NCBI RefSeq assembly: GCF_026241155.1
Contig: NZ_JAPFGP010000009.1
Span: 210,384-274,383 of the forward strand
DNA length: 64,000 nucleotides
Direction: 5' to 3'
Origin: Paucibacter sp. PLA-PC-4
Lineage (GTDB): Bacteria > Pseudomonadota > Gammaproteobacteria > Burkholderiales > Burkholderiaceae_C
The position numbers were made by a program, and so were the translations under genes. The first letter of the stretch is position 1, and every line of letters starts with the position of its first letter. A model generated the notes under the pieces. It saw only the letters and a list, made by a program, of their open reading frames with translations, was not told where the DNA came from and did not search any database. This document shows, piece by piece, positions 19,123 through 27,267 of the stretch.

Positions 19123-19359
19123 GAAGTCTCCCTGAACCCGAGTTTTTCGATGTTGCGCCGATGATCTTAGGCCTGCAATGCACGACAGCAAAGTGCTGTT
19201 TGCAGCGGTTCACCGCCCCGACCGCCACGAAGAATGGAACCGGAACAAGCATGTTCTAAAACACAACTCGCATACAAACGCGAACGAGCAGCCCGCCGCG
19301 AAACGGAGATGCGTCAAACACGAGGGCAGCAAGATCAGCAACGTTTTCCCTATGGGAAA

Positions 19360-19691
19360 TCACTGCGCTACATTTTGGACGATCACGTTGCGAAAGCCGG
19401 CCAGTTCACGCCACGGAACCTGCGCCTGCGTCCCCTTGATCTCGCCGGACAGGCGCTGGCTTGACTCCGTGATCCTCTGCAGATTGCGTATCACCGCGTC
19501 TTGGACCAACCGCGATGTCTCGAACCGAGTCATATCGCCGCCTGTGTATTCGCGAATGCGTCCAGTGCATTCCCGCATCAGTGCCAGCAGCACGCGGTCG
19601 CTGTCTGGCCCTGGCGTGACAACGCGACCGCATCCGCGACCACTCGGTCGCGCAGCGCAGGATGGAGGCTTGTTTCAGTCACAACGTCCTC
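19360..19691 (-). pseudogene. Remnant of a MntA-HepT type toxin-antitoxin pair
   Basis: At 19691-19620 the reading DVVTETSLHPALRDRVVADA is the C-terminal end of a MNT-domain nucleotidyltransferase (MntA). Downstream, 19617-19360 reads DSDRVLLALMREC, then RFETSRLVQDAVIRNLQ and PWRELAGFRNVIV, matching HepT (DUF86) up to its conserved RxxxxH region. There it ends as NVIVQNVAQ-stop, where the family normally has VHxY. Both genes are truncated, so the system is dead. Flanking DNA holds no other recognisable gene. Confidence 0.6.
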
Positions 19692-19927
19692 GGGGCCGGA
19701 ATACCTCCGCCAGCCGCCGGTCACCCCATTTCGGCCCCATGGCGGACCATCGGGAGTGCGCGCAAGTGGCCGCGACTGCTCAGTCGCCACGAGTGCCCAG
19801 AGCAGCCACTGGCCAGCCAGGATCGAGTGCGGCGCTTCGAGGCACGATCAGTCGACTCTGCGGAAAACTCACGTCTGCCTGCAGCGTCCCGCCGCTATGC
19901 TTGCGCGTCGAACCCAGACTCTCACCC

Positions 19928-20857
19928 ATGCATCCCAGCGAATCCAACGGCGCCGTCTACCGAACCCTGCTTGAATCCACCCGTGCCATCCCATGGAAGA
20001 TCGACTGGGCAACCTTGTCCTTCAGCTATATCGGCCCGCAGATCCAAGCCCTGCTCGGCTGGGCGCCCTCGACTTGGGTCAGCGTTGATGATTGGGCCTC
20101 GCGCATGCATCCGGACGACCGTGAGCGCGTCGTCAACTTCTGCGTCTCGCAGTCGCAGGCAGGCGTGGACCATGAGGCAGACTACCGGGCGCTGACCGCC
20201 TGCGGAGAGTACGTGTGGATCCGCGACGTCGTACACGTGGTGCGCGACGAGCACGGGGCTGTGGAATCGCTAATTGGTTTCATGTTCGACATCACCGAGC
20301 GCAAGAAAACCGAGGAAAAGTTGCTGAGCCTGCAGAAGGAACTCGAGAATCTCTCGTTCCTCGACAGCCTGACCGGCGTGGCGAATCGGCGCAAGTTCGA
20401 TGCCGTGTTCGCCAAAGAGTGGGAAGAGGCTCGGCGCAACACCCAGCCGCTCTCGCTGATCATGTTCGATGTCGACTTCTTCAAGCGATACAACGACCAT
20501 CACGGCCACCTGGACGGTGATGACTGCCTGCGGCGCATCGCGCAGGCACTGGCCTGCGCTGCGAACCGCCCACGTGATCTGCTTGCCCGCTTCGGTGGCG
20601 AGGAGTTCGCCATGGTGCTACCTGCCAGCGACGAAGCGGCCGCCGCCGCCGTTGCCGAGCGCTGCCGACAGGCCATTTTCAAGGCCCAGATCCCGCACGC
20701 AAACTCGCCACTTGGCCAGTTGATTACGGTCAGCATGGGCGTGGGCACCATGATCCCGGCAGCCGGCCAAGACTCAGACCACTTCATCGAGTTGGTGGAC
20801 CGCAGGCTGTATCGGGCCAAGCAGGCAGGGCGGAACCAAATCGTGTCAGCGGCATGA
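19928..20857 (+). CDS. PAS-GGDEF diguanylate cyclase
   Basis: 309 residues from ATG 19928. Residues about 10-125 are a PAS domain of the PAS_3 type (MHPDDRERVVNFC, YRALTACGEYVWIRDVVHVV, GFMFDITERKKTEEKL). Residues about 140-305 are a GGDEF domain with DSLTGVANRRKFD, MFDVDFFKRYNDHHGH and an intact active site FGGEEFAMVLP. It should make cyclic di-GMP from two GTP. No inhibitory-site RxxD was looked for beyond the obvious. It stands alone, with decayed DNA upstream. Confidence 0.92.
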   Translation: MHPSESNGAVYRTLLESTRAIPWKIDWATLSFSYIGPQIQALLGWAPSTWVSVDDWASRMHPDDRERVVNFCVSQSQAGVDHEADYRALTACGEYVWIRDVVHVVRDEHGAVESLIGFMFDITERKKTEEKLLSLQKELENLSFLDSLTGVANRRKFDAVFAKEWEEARRNTQPLSLIMFDVDFFKRYNDHHGHLDGDDCLRRIAQALACAANRPRDLLARFGGEEFAMVLPASDEAAAAAVAERCRQAIFKAQIPHANSPLGQLITVSMGVGTMIPAAGQDSDHFIELVDRRLYRAKQAGRNQIVSAA

Positions 20858-20989
20858 CTAGGGCTGCGAACTGGCTGGCTTGGGTCTCACCCCGATTGAA
20901 ACCCCCTTCTTACTTCCGACCCAGTTCAGTCTCCCCAGCATGGTCCTGAACCGCCAGCCCTTGCAAGGCAACCATGGGCCGAGGCAGCC

Positions 20990-22147
20990 TCAGGGCTTAG
21001 CAGGCAGGGCCAAGCCTGCCTCGTCGCTCAGCGAACGCGGCTGGCGCTTCTTGAACCACAGATACAGACCGCTGCCCAGCACAACGATGGTGGCGATGTC
21101 GAGCAGCGCCCAGATGATCTGCATGGGCAAGCCAGCGTAGTCACCGAAGTGCAAGGGCTGCGAGACCAGCAGCGCGGTCAAATACCAGGGCAGGCGGGGC
21201 GAGGCAGTGACCGCTGTCGTCTTCGCGTCAACCAACACGGGCTGCAGCAAGCGCGAGGTCAGGGGCTCGTTGCCGCGCAGGAAGAAGGTGTTGTGGTGCG
21301 GGCTCGAGAACGCCGTCCCCGGAAAGGCGACAAAGGACAGCTTGGTGTTGGGTGCCAGCGCCTTGGCCGCGTCCAGCGAGGCCTGAACCGAGCCTCGCTC
21401 GGCCTCGGCCACGGTGGGCTGGTCCTTGTAGGGCGCCAGCAAGACACTGAGCTGATCGTACTGCCAGTACTTGATCAGCAGATCAGCCCAGGTGTTGATC
21501 ATGCCCGTTGCGCCAACGACGAAGAACCACACCAGGGTCACGATGCCCAGCAGATTGTGAAGGTCCAGCCACTTGATCCGTGCCGACTTCCCGCGCCGCA
21601 CCTCACCAAAGGCCAGCTTGCGCATGAAGGGCGCATACAGCACCACCCCGGTGACGATGGCCACGAGCAACAGCAGTCCCATCAGGCCCAGGAACAACTT
21701 GCCCGGCAGACCGGCAAACAGATCGACATGCAAACGGAACATCCAGTGCATGAAGCCCTCGTCGAACTTCGGCTGACCCAGCACCTCGCCGTTGCGCGCA
21801 TCGACCACCACCGACTTGAAGTCATCGGTAGGCGCCGGTGTCGGTGTCATCGTGACGAACCAGATGCGGTCGTCATGCTCGTCGGGCGACGCGAACTGCA
21901 CGATACGGTCCGGGTGGACGGCACGTGCCGTGGCCAGCACCTGGTCGAGGCTGACGCGCGGTGGGTTGGGCAGCTTGTCGACAGCCATCTCGGGCGCCTC
22001 GATCTCGGTGCCCAGCAGGTGGCCAATCTCATGATGAAAGATCAGTGGCAGCCCGGTCAGGCACAGCAGCAGCATGAAGACGGTGCAGATCAGGCTGCTC
22101 CATTTGTGCAGCCAGGACCAGGTCTTGAGGGCGCGGGCGCTCAGCAT
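20990..22147 (-). CDS. PepSY-domain inner-membrane protein, probable ferric-siderophore reductase
   Basis: 385 residues. The N-terminus has the PepSY_TM signature (WSWLHKWSSLICTVFMLLLCLTG), a large periplasmic PepSY region, and further helices at about 155-180 (FLGLMGLLLLVAIVTGVVLY), 205-225 and near the C-terminus (IIWALLDIATIVVLGSGLYLWF). A conserved HNLLG and WMFRLHVD supply likely haem-ligand histidines. PepSY proteins of this type sit next to TonB receptors and are thought to reduce ferric siderophores. Here the gene ends a minus-strand operon divergent from a TonB-dependent receptor, with a Fur-like site between them. Confidence 0.85.
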   Translation of the reverse strand: MLSARALKTWSWLHKWSSLICTVFMLLLCLTGLPLIFHHEIGHLLGTEIEAPEMAVDKLPNPPRVSLDQVLATARAVHPDRIVQFASPDEHDDRIWFVTMTPTPAPTDDFKSVVVDARNGEVLGQPKFDEGFMHWMFRLHVDLFAGLPGKLFLGLMGLLLLVAIVTGVVLYAPFMRKLAFGEVRRGKSARIKWLDLHNLLGIVTLVWFFVVGATGMINTWADLLIKYWQYDQLSVLLAPYKDQPTVAEAERGSVQASLDAAKALAPNTKLSFVAFPGTAFSSPHHNTFFLRGNEPLTSRLLQPVLVDAKTTAVTASPRLPWYLTALLVSQPLHFGDYAGLPMQIIWALLDIATIVVLGSGLYLWFKKRQPRSLSDEAGLALPAKP

Positions 22148-22160
22148 CGTCGAAGTCTCC

Positions 22161-22382
22161 TCAGATGTCGGCGTTTGTGCTCAGGTGCAAGCCCGGCACG
22201 CTCAGCGTGTTGGCGCTGCCCACATGGAGTCTGCCGGTTTGGACGACACGTCCACCGAGGATCAGTCCTTCGCCGGCGGCAGCCTCCTCGGCAATAGCCG
22301 CGATGTACCCCTGCCCATGAGCGGCCGACAGCAGGCACAACAGACCGGTGGCAGCGGCCACCGACTTCAACATATTCATCAC
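22161..22382 (-). CDS. Small secreted hypothetical protein of the PepSY/TonB cluster
   Basis: 73 residues. The N-terminal 23 residues form a signal peptide (MLKSVAAATGLLCLLSAAHG, cleavage near AHGQG). The mature part is about 50 residues with Gly/Val-rich segments and ends LHLSTNADI. It lies 13 bases upstream of the PepSY gene on the same strand, so it is in that operon. No family is recognised. A start three codons later (MLK) is also possible. Confidence 0.65.
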   Translation of the reverse strand: MMNMLKSVAAATGLLCLLSAAHGQGYIAAIAEEAAAGEGLILGGRVVQTGRLHVGSANTLSVPGLHLSTNADI

Positions 22383-22427
22383 GACGTCCTTCGGAAATTG
22401 TCTTGTTGGGTTCAGCGGGCACAGACT

Positions 22428-22598
22428 TCAGGACCTGCGCAAACTCCACCAGCACATGACAGCCACAGGCAGCCCCAGTGCGAACCAGGACCAAGCATCG
22501 CCCCAATGCTCGGAGACCAGAGCACTCAGCAGACCACTGACGGTCAGCAGGCCCAGAGCCAGAGGCCAAGCCCAAAGGCGCAGCGTCGGAGATGTCAT
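22428..22598 (-). CDS. 56-residue two-helix membrane protein
   Basis: A short gene on the minus strand running ATG 22598 to TGA 22428. It starts MTSPTLRLWAWPLALGLL and ends AVMCWWSLRRS, with two predicted membrane helices separated by SALVSEHWGDAWSW. Small proteins with this S-x-H-W-GDAxxW loop recur beside PepSY reductases and TonB receptors in Proteobacteria. It is the first gene of the minus-strand operon with the secreted peptide and PepSY gene, behind a Fur-like site at 22656. The function is unknown. Confidence 0.72.
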   Translation of the reverse strand: MTSPTLRLWAWPLALGLLTVSGLLSALVSEHWGDAWSWFALGLPVAVMCWWSLRRS

Positions 22599-22655
22599 TT
22601 CCAGTCCTTAAAGCGTTCGTGACGCAGTCGTCGCTGTCATTCAGCCCCCAGAATT

Positions 22656-22674
22656 CTAAATGAGAATACGTCTT
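22656..22674 (-). promoter_or_regulatory. Fur-like box upstream of the PepSY operon
   Basis: CTAAATGAGAATACGTCTT contains AATGAGAAT, the best-conserved half of the Fur box, and matches about half of the 19-base consensus. It lies 58 bases before the start of the 56-residue membrane protein. The core AAATGAGAATA is identical to that of the ZIP-gene site at 15534. Confidence 0.5.
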
Positions 22675-22980
22675 GTTAAATTCAATTGATCTTTGGCAAT
22701 CGGGATCGGCAGAGGACCTGTAGTTCAGCGCCCCGGATGAGATACGTCGGGGCCGCCCGTCCACAGCGCTCAACCCCTGGGCATCCTGACTCGCACAATG
22801 GAGCCAGTCACTCAAGAGGCGCGGGCGGACCAAGCCACGGCTCAGCAATACAGGCGCCGAGCCGCAGGGAGGGTCGAGGCAAACGGCGGTCGACATGCAT
22901 CCACCCGGCCCCGGCCCGTTCGTCGCGAAGCGCAAAACGTCGCCTTCGCCCCACGATCGCATCCAGGCCGCACGCACGTT

Positions 22981-23016
22981 AATGCGACTCACTATCAATT
23001 GAGATAAAGTCGCATT
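22981..23016 (+). promoter_or_regulatory. Perfect 9-base inverted repeat upstream of the TonB receptor
   Basis: AATGCGACT at 22981-22989 pairs exactly with AGTCGCATT at 23008-23016, separated by 18 AT-rich bases containing TATCAATTGAGATA. It lies 130 bases before the receptor start. It could be a regulator operator or the core promoter region. It is not a terminator, because no U-tract follows. Confidence 0.5.
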
Positions 23017-23145
23017 TGCGTACTCCCCTACCCCTGCGCATATGCGAGCCGCCCACCGGTGCCCGGCCCCAGAGCACAGGCCAGGCACTGTTCGGCCTCG
23101 CGAAGAACGCTCAGAACTCCAGACTGTCCAACACGGATTACAAGA

Positions 23146-25224
23146 ATGAAGCATCAATTCCTGCTGACCGCTTGCGCTGTCGCAGCCTCCCTCGCCATGG
23201 GCGACATCGTCCACGCTCAGAACACGCTTGCGAAGATCGAGGTGACCGGCAAGCGCGAGAGCCGTGTCTCCAAAGGCGCAACCAATCTGCAACTGGCGCT
23301 CAAGGACACGCCCCAGTCGATCAGCACGATCGGCAAGGAAGAGCTGGCCGACCTCGGCATCACCGGCACGCTCGATGCCTTGCGCTACGGTACCGGCGTC
23401 AACGTCGAGCAGTACGAGACCAACCGTGCCGAAATCAACGCACGTGGCTTCCAGGTCATGCTGACCCAGGTCGATGGCCTGGGCATGACCAATGACTGGG
23501 GCTCAGTCGTTGGCCAGCAGGACACCTACTTGTTCGAGCGTATCGAGTTGATCCGCGGCGCGAACGGTCTGCTGACCGGCCTGGGCAACGCCTCGGGCAC
23601 GATCAACTATGTGCGCAAGCGTCCGACCAACAAAGACACCGCAGAAGTGGTCGTGAGCGTCGGCTCGTACGACTTCAAGCGCGTTGCGCTCGACTACAAC
23701 AAGGTCTTCAGCGACGACGGCTCCTGGGCTGGTAGGCTGGTCGTCGCGCAAGAGGACAAGGGTTCCCACCTGCGCGCGCTGCATGACAAGCGCAGCACCG
23801 TCTATGGCGTTGTCGACGGTCAGATCGGGGACCGCGGCGTGCTGACCTTCGGCTTCGGCTTCGCGGATGCCAAACAGCGCTCGCCGATGTGGGGTTCGCT
23901 GACCCTGGTCCGCACCGACGGCAGCCAGGCCGAATTCGACCAATCGGCCTCGCCCGCACAAGACTGGACGAGGTGGAATACCCGCTCCTACAACGCCTTC
24001 GTTGAGTACACCCACACGCTTTCAGCTGACTGGGAGGGCAAGCTCACCTACAACCACCGCCACGGTAAGGAAAACACCAAGCTGTTCTACGCCTACTCGC
24101 TGACCGGCTCGCTGAACCCCGACAACACCGGCCTGGTGGGTTGGCCCTACCGCAGCGACAGCGTGTCGACCAGCGATATCTTCGACGCCAACGTCGCCGG
24201 CCGCTTCCGTGCCTTCGGGCGCAAGCACGAGCTCACCGCAGGCCTGAGCTTCACCAAGCTGGACGCCAAGACCGACGCCTACAGCATCACCAGCGCACCC
24301 GGCCCGGCGTTACCGGCCTTCCCCTACCCGGGCAACGTCTATCCGGAGCCGACCTGGGGCGGCACGACGCCGGGGGCGGACGGCGAGCAGAAGTTGACGC
24401 GCATTTACGCTGCCACCCGTCTTTCGCTGACCGACAGCCTCAAGGGCATCCTGGGCGTCAACGCCATCAGCCTCAAACGCAACGGGACCTCAATCTACGG
24501 CGGTGGCGTCAATCTTGACAATGAGAAGACCGACAAGGCCAGCCCCTACCTCGGTCTGACCTACGACATCACGCCAGCGGCGCTGGTCTACGCCTCGTAC
24601 TCGGACATCTTTCAAGTCCAGGACCAGCGACTCAAAACCGGTGGTTTCGTTGCACCGATGAAGGGCATCAATGCCGAAGTCGGCGTCAAGGCCGAGTGGT
24701 TGGACCGCAAACTGTTGACCACCATTGCCGTCTTCCAGGCGAAGCAAAACGGAATTGCCGTCGAGGCCGGCTTCGACCCGGTGGCCCAGCAGTCCTGGTA
24801 TGAGCCGAGGGACGTCAAGTCACGCGGCTTTGAAACTGAGATCACAGGCCATATCTCCAAGGACACGCAGCTGACGGCGGGCTACACCCACCTCAAGCTG
24901 ACCGGCCCGACCGGCGGTGACACCAGCGAATGGATCCCGCGCAAGACGTTCAACATCCGTGCCGACACGCGCCTGTCCGCACTGCCGTCGCTGCGTGTGG
25001 GCGTAGCGGCACGATGGCAATCGGACGTCTTCAAGATTGGCGGCTCGCGTCAGGATGCATACCTGCTCGCTGACGCCTTTGCGGCCTACGAGCTGAGCGA
25101 CCGAGCGACGCTGCGATTGAACGTCAGGAATCTGACCGACAAGAAGTACCTGCGCACGATTGCCTACGGCGCGATCTACGGCGCGCCGCACAACTTCGGC
25201 CTGACGCTCGACTACAAGCTCTGA
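23146..25224 (+). CDS. TonB-dependent siderophore receptor
   Basis: 692 residues from ATG 23146. A signal peptide (LLTACAVAASLAMGDIVHAQ) is followed by a TonB-box-like IEVTGKRES. The plug domain has LKDTPQSISTIGKEEL and the motif RIELIRGANGLLTGLGNASGTINYVRKRP (read in parts), and the 22-strand barrel ends in GLTLDYKL with a C-terminal Leu. It fits the FhuE/FpvA-like ferric-siderophore class; no N-terminal signalling (STN) domain is present, so it is not itself a FecA-type sensor. Uptake of a hydroxamate-type siderophore is plausible. It is divergent from the PepSY operon. Confidence 0.93.
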   Translation: MKHQFLLTACAVAASLAMGDIVHAQNTLAKIEVTGKRESRVSKGATNLQLALKDTPQSISTIGKEELADLGITGTLDALRYGTGVNVEQYETNRAEINARGFQVMLTQVDGLGMTNDWGSVVGQQDTYLFERIELIRGANGLLTGLGNASGTINYVRKRPTNKDTAEVVVSVGSYDFKRVALDYNKVFSDDGSWAGRLVVAQEDKGSHLRALHDKRSTVYGVVDGQIGDRGVLTFGFGFADAKQRSPMWGSLTLVRTDGSQAEFDQSASPAQDWTRWNTRSYNAFVEYTHTLSADWEGKLTYNHRHGKENTKLFYAYSLTGSLNPDNTGLVGWPYRSDSVSTSDIFDANVAGRFRAFGRKHELTAGLSFTKLDAKTDAYSITSAPGPALPAFPYPGNVYPEPTWGGTTPGADGEQKLTRIYAATRLSLTDSLKGILGVNAISLKRNGTSIYGGGVNLDNEKTDKASPYLGLTYDITPAALVYASYSDIFQVQDQRLKTGGFVAPMKGINAEVGVKAEWLDRKLLTTIAVFQAKQNGIAVEAGFDPVAQQSWYEPRDVKSRGFETEITGHISKDTQLTAGYTHLKLTGPTGGDTSEWIPRKTFNIRADTRLSALPSLRVGVAARWQSDVFKIGGSRQDAYLLADAFAAYELSDRATLRLNVRNLTDKKYLRTIAYGAIYGAPHNFGLTLDYKL

Positions 25225-25279
25225 TGGCCAGGACCGCAGCAGACCACGCCGATGGCACCTGCAGAAATTCAGTAGCCGT

Positions 25280-26386
25280 TCAAGGAGTTGCGGGCACCAC
25301 CCGCAGCACACGACCGTCGGGGCTGTCCGTCAGCAGGTAGATCGCACCGTCAGGCCCGGCGCGCACATCGCGGATGCGTTCGCCGAGCTCCTTGAACAGC
25401 ACTTCCTGCTGTCCCGCCACGCCCTTGGCCATGGGCACTCGGCGCACGCTACGCTCGACCAGTGCCGCGACCAAGAGACTTCCGCGCCATGCCGGGAACA
25501 TGGCCCCGTCGTACCAGGCCAGCCCGGCCGGTGCGATCGATGGCGTCCATTCCACCAGAGGCGGCTCAATGCCGGACAGGCGCCGGTAAGGCGTGATGCG
25601 CGCGTAGGTGTAGTCGACGCCGCCCGTGGTAATGGGCCAGCCGTAGTTGGCGCCGGGCTGAATGCGGTTGAGCTCGTCGCCGCCTCGCGCACCATGCTCA
25701 TGGGCAAACGGCACGCCGTCCACCACCACCACGCCCTGCGGGTTGCGGTGTCCGATGGAGTAGATCTCCGGCCTGGCATCCGTGCGCTTCACGAAAGGGT
25801 TGTCTTCCGGAACGCTACCGTCGGGTCTGATGCGCAGCAGCTTGCCCAGATGGGTGTGCAGTCGCTGCGCATCGGTGCGCTCCAGATTGCCGTCGCCCAT
25901 GCCAAACAGCACGGTTCCATCGGACAGCCATGCAATGCGGGCACCGAAATGCTGGGTGTCGGCCTTGGCCGGCTGGGAGGTGAATATCGCTTGCACGTCT
26001 TGCAGTTGGCGACCATCGAACCGGGCGCGTACCACCCGCAGATGGTTCGCCTCGGGCGTGCCGTGTGCGAAGGACAGCAGCAAGTGACGGTTGTTCACGA
26101 AATCCGGATCCAACACCACATCAAACAGGCCGGCCTGCCCTCGCGCCAGCACCGGCGGCACACCCGCAACGGGCTCGGCGCGCAACTGCAGTCGGCCATC
26201 AGGCCCGGACTCAACCACGCGCAGTCGGCCTGGGCGCTCGGTCACCAGCATGCCGCCACCGGGCAGGAATGTCAGAGACCAGGGGTGCACGAGCCCGGCG
26301 ACCACGGTCTCGATCCGGTAGCCAGCCGCCTGGACCGACGGGACCGACGCCAACATCCACACAAGAAAGGCAAGCACGTATTTCAT
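25280..26386 (-). CDS. Soluble PQQ-dependent aldose sugar dehydrogenase (YliI-like)
   Basis: 368 residues from ATG 26386, the start that begins the signal peptide (MKYVLAFLVWMLASVPSVQA). Beta-propeller motifs of the GSDH family are present: GLVHPWSLTFLPGG, GQAGLFDVVLDPDF, GHRNPQGVVV, and HEHGARGGDELNRIQPGANYGWP, which is the PQQ and calcium site. The enzyme oxidises aldoses in the periplasm. It is divergent from a membrane protein gene, with the starts about 25 bases apart. Confidence 0.92.
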   Translation of the reverse strand: MKYVLAFLVWMLASVPSVQAAGYRIETVVAGLVHPWSLTFLPGGGMLVTERPGRLRVVESGPDGRLQLRAEPVAGVPPVLARGQAGLFDVVLDPDFVNNRHLLLSFAHGTPEANHLRVVRARFDGRQLQDVQAIFTSQPAKADTQHFGARIAWLSDGTVLFGMGDGNLERTDAQRLHTHLGKLLRIRPDGSVPEDNPFVKRTDARPEIYSIGHRNPQGVVVVDGVPFAHEHGARGGDELNRIQPGANYGWPITTGGVDYTYARITPYRRLSGIEPPLVEWTPSIAPAGLAWYDGAMFPAWRGSLLVAALVERSVRRVPMAKGVAGQQEVLFKELGERIRDVRAGPDGAIYLLTDSPDGRVLRVVPATP

Positions 26387-26411
26387 AATGAAGATTATGA
26401 GATCGATCACC

Positions 26412-26885
26412 ATGAGCGCCTACGCGTCTGTTCAATGGGCGCGGCATCTTGCGCCACTGCTACTGGCTTGGTTGTTGGCTGCAGTCTGGGGCTCTGTGGT
26501 GCAGACGCAATGGAACCTGCAGGCGCTGGTGGTCCTGGGCGTGGACATCCCCGCCACCGAGCGAGCTCGCGCGACCTGGCAAGACCTGATCGGCTTCGCT
26601 CCCGTCTATGCCGGCATCCTGGCCGCTGGATGGTTGCCCGCCCTCCCCGTGGCAGCTCTGCTGGCACGTCGCTGCCCGACCTGGCGCAGCCCGCTGCTGG
26701 CGATTGCGGCTGGGCTAGGCATGGTGGCTGCTGTGCGCGCCGTCGACGCGGTCGCACCCATGCCCGTTTTCATCGATGCCACACGACACCTGCCCGGCCT
26801 GCTGGCCATGGCTACCGGCGCCTTGATCGCCGGTCTGCTGTATGCAAAGCTCACTGAACGCGACACCATAAGCCGCATGCCATAG
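26412..26885 (+). CDS. Hypothetical multi-pass membrane protein
   Basis: 157 residues from ATG 26412; in-frame ATGs at 26388 and 26397 would sit almost on the divergent dehydrogenase start. Four hydrophobic segments are visible: LAPLLLAWLLAAVWGSVV, FAPVYAGILAAGWLPALPVAALL, LLAIAAGLGMVAAV and LPGLLAMATGALIAGLL. I recognise no family. The tight divergent arrangement with the sugar dehydrogenase may mean shared control. Confidence 0.7.
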   Translation: MSAYASVQWARHLAPLLLAWLLAAVWGSVVQTQWNLQALVVLGVDIPATERARATWQDLIGFAPVYAGILAAGWLPALPVAALLARRCPTWRSPLLAIAAGLGMVAAVRAVDAVAPMPVFIDATRHLPGLLAMATGALIAGLLYAKLTERDTISRMP

Positions 26886-27039
26886 GCCATCGACCGGGGC
26901 GTGAAGGTGCCAGGTGGTTGCTGAGAGCATCGAGATCGTTGCTCCCATGCTTGATCTTGCGACCTCTCGCTCATTGCTCGCTCCGAATGCGCGCGATGGA
27001 CTATCCCGTCCAGACATCAGACTGCGCATCACGGCGGGG

Positions 27040-27240
27040 CGATGCTTCGAGCGCCAGGCCGCACAGCTGCGCCTGGTCGACAACTTTGCCTGGCTGAGCC
27101 CGGTGATCGCGCTGCGCTACCTGCCCATGGCGGCGGCCGGCACCGATCTGCAGAACTACCGCCGCTTCGTCGAGCACGCCGAGCGCCGTCGCTACCAGTT
27201 GGTGCAGGAGCTCAACCGGCTGCAGGCCGAGAAGCCACGC
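27040..27240 (+). pseudogene. C-terminal fragment of a DUF3526 ABC-type permease
   Basis: About 67 codons read RCFERQAAQLRLVD, FAWLSPVIALRYLPMAAAGTD and YRRFVEHAERRRYQL, matching the last periplasmic-to-C-terminal part of DUF3526 ABC-2 permeases (LSPxxAL...LAGTD...YRxFxxxAExxR). The rest of the permease and its ATPase are missing, and the frame then runs into the antisense of the SulP gene. It is a scar of a deleted export system. Confidence 0.5.
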
Positions 27241-27267
27241 ACAACCAGGGTCCATGAGGGAGAGCGC

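Noticed and set aside
19720..19760. CACCCCATTTCGG stretch as an insertion-sequence end
   Set aside because: Resembles IS21-type ends from memory, but no partner end, transposase or target duplication is visible.
21149..22297. Open frame of 382 codons antisense to the PepSY gene
   Set aside because: Gln/His/Arg-rich composition of an antisense shadow; the opposite strand has clear PepSY motifs.
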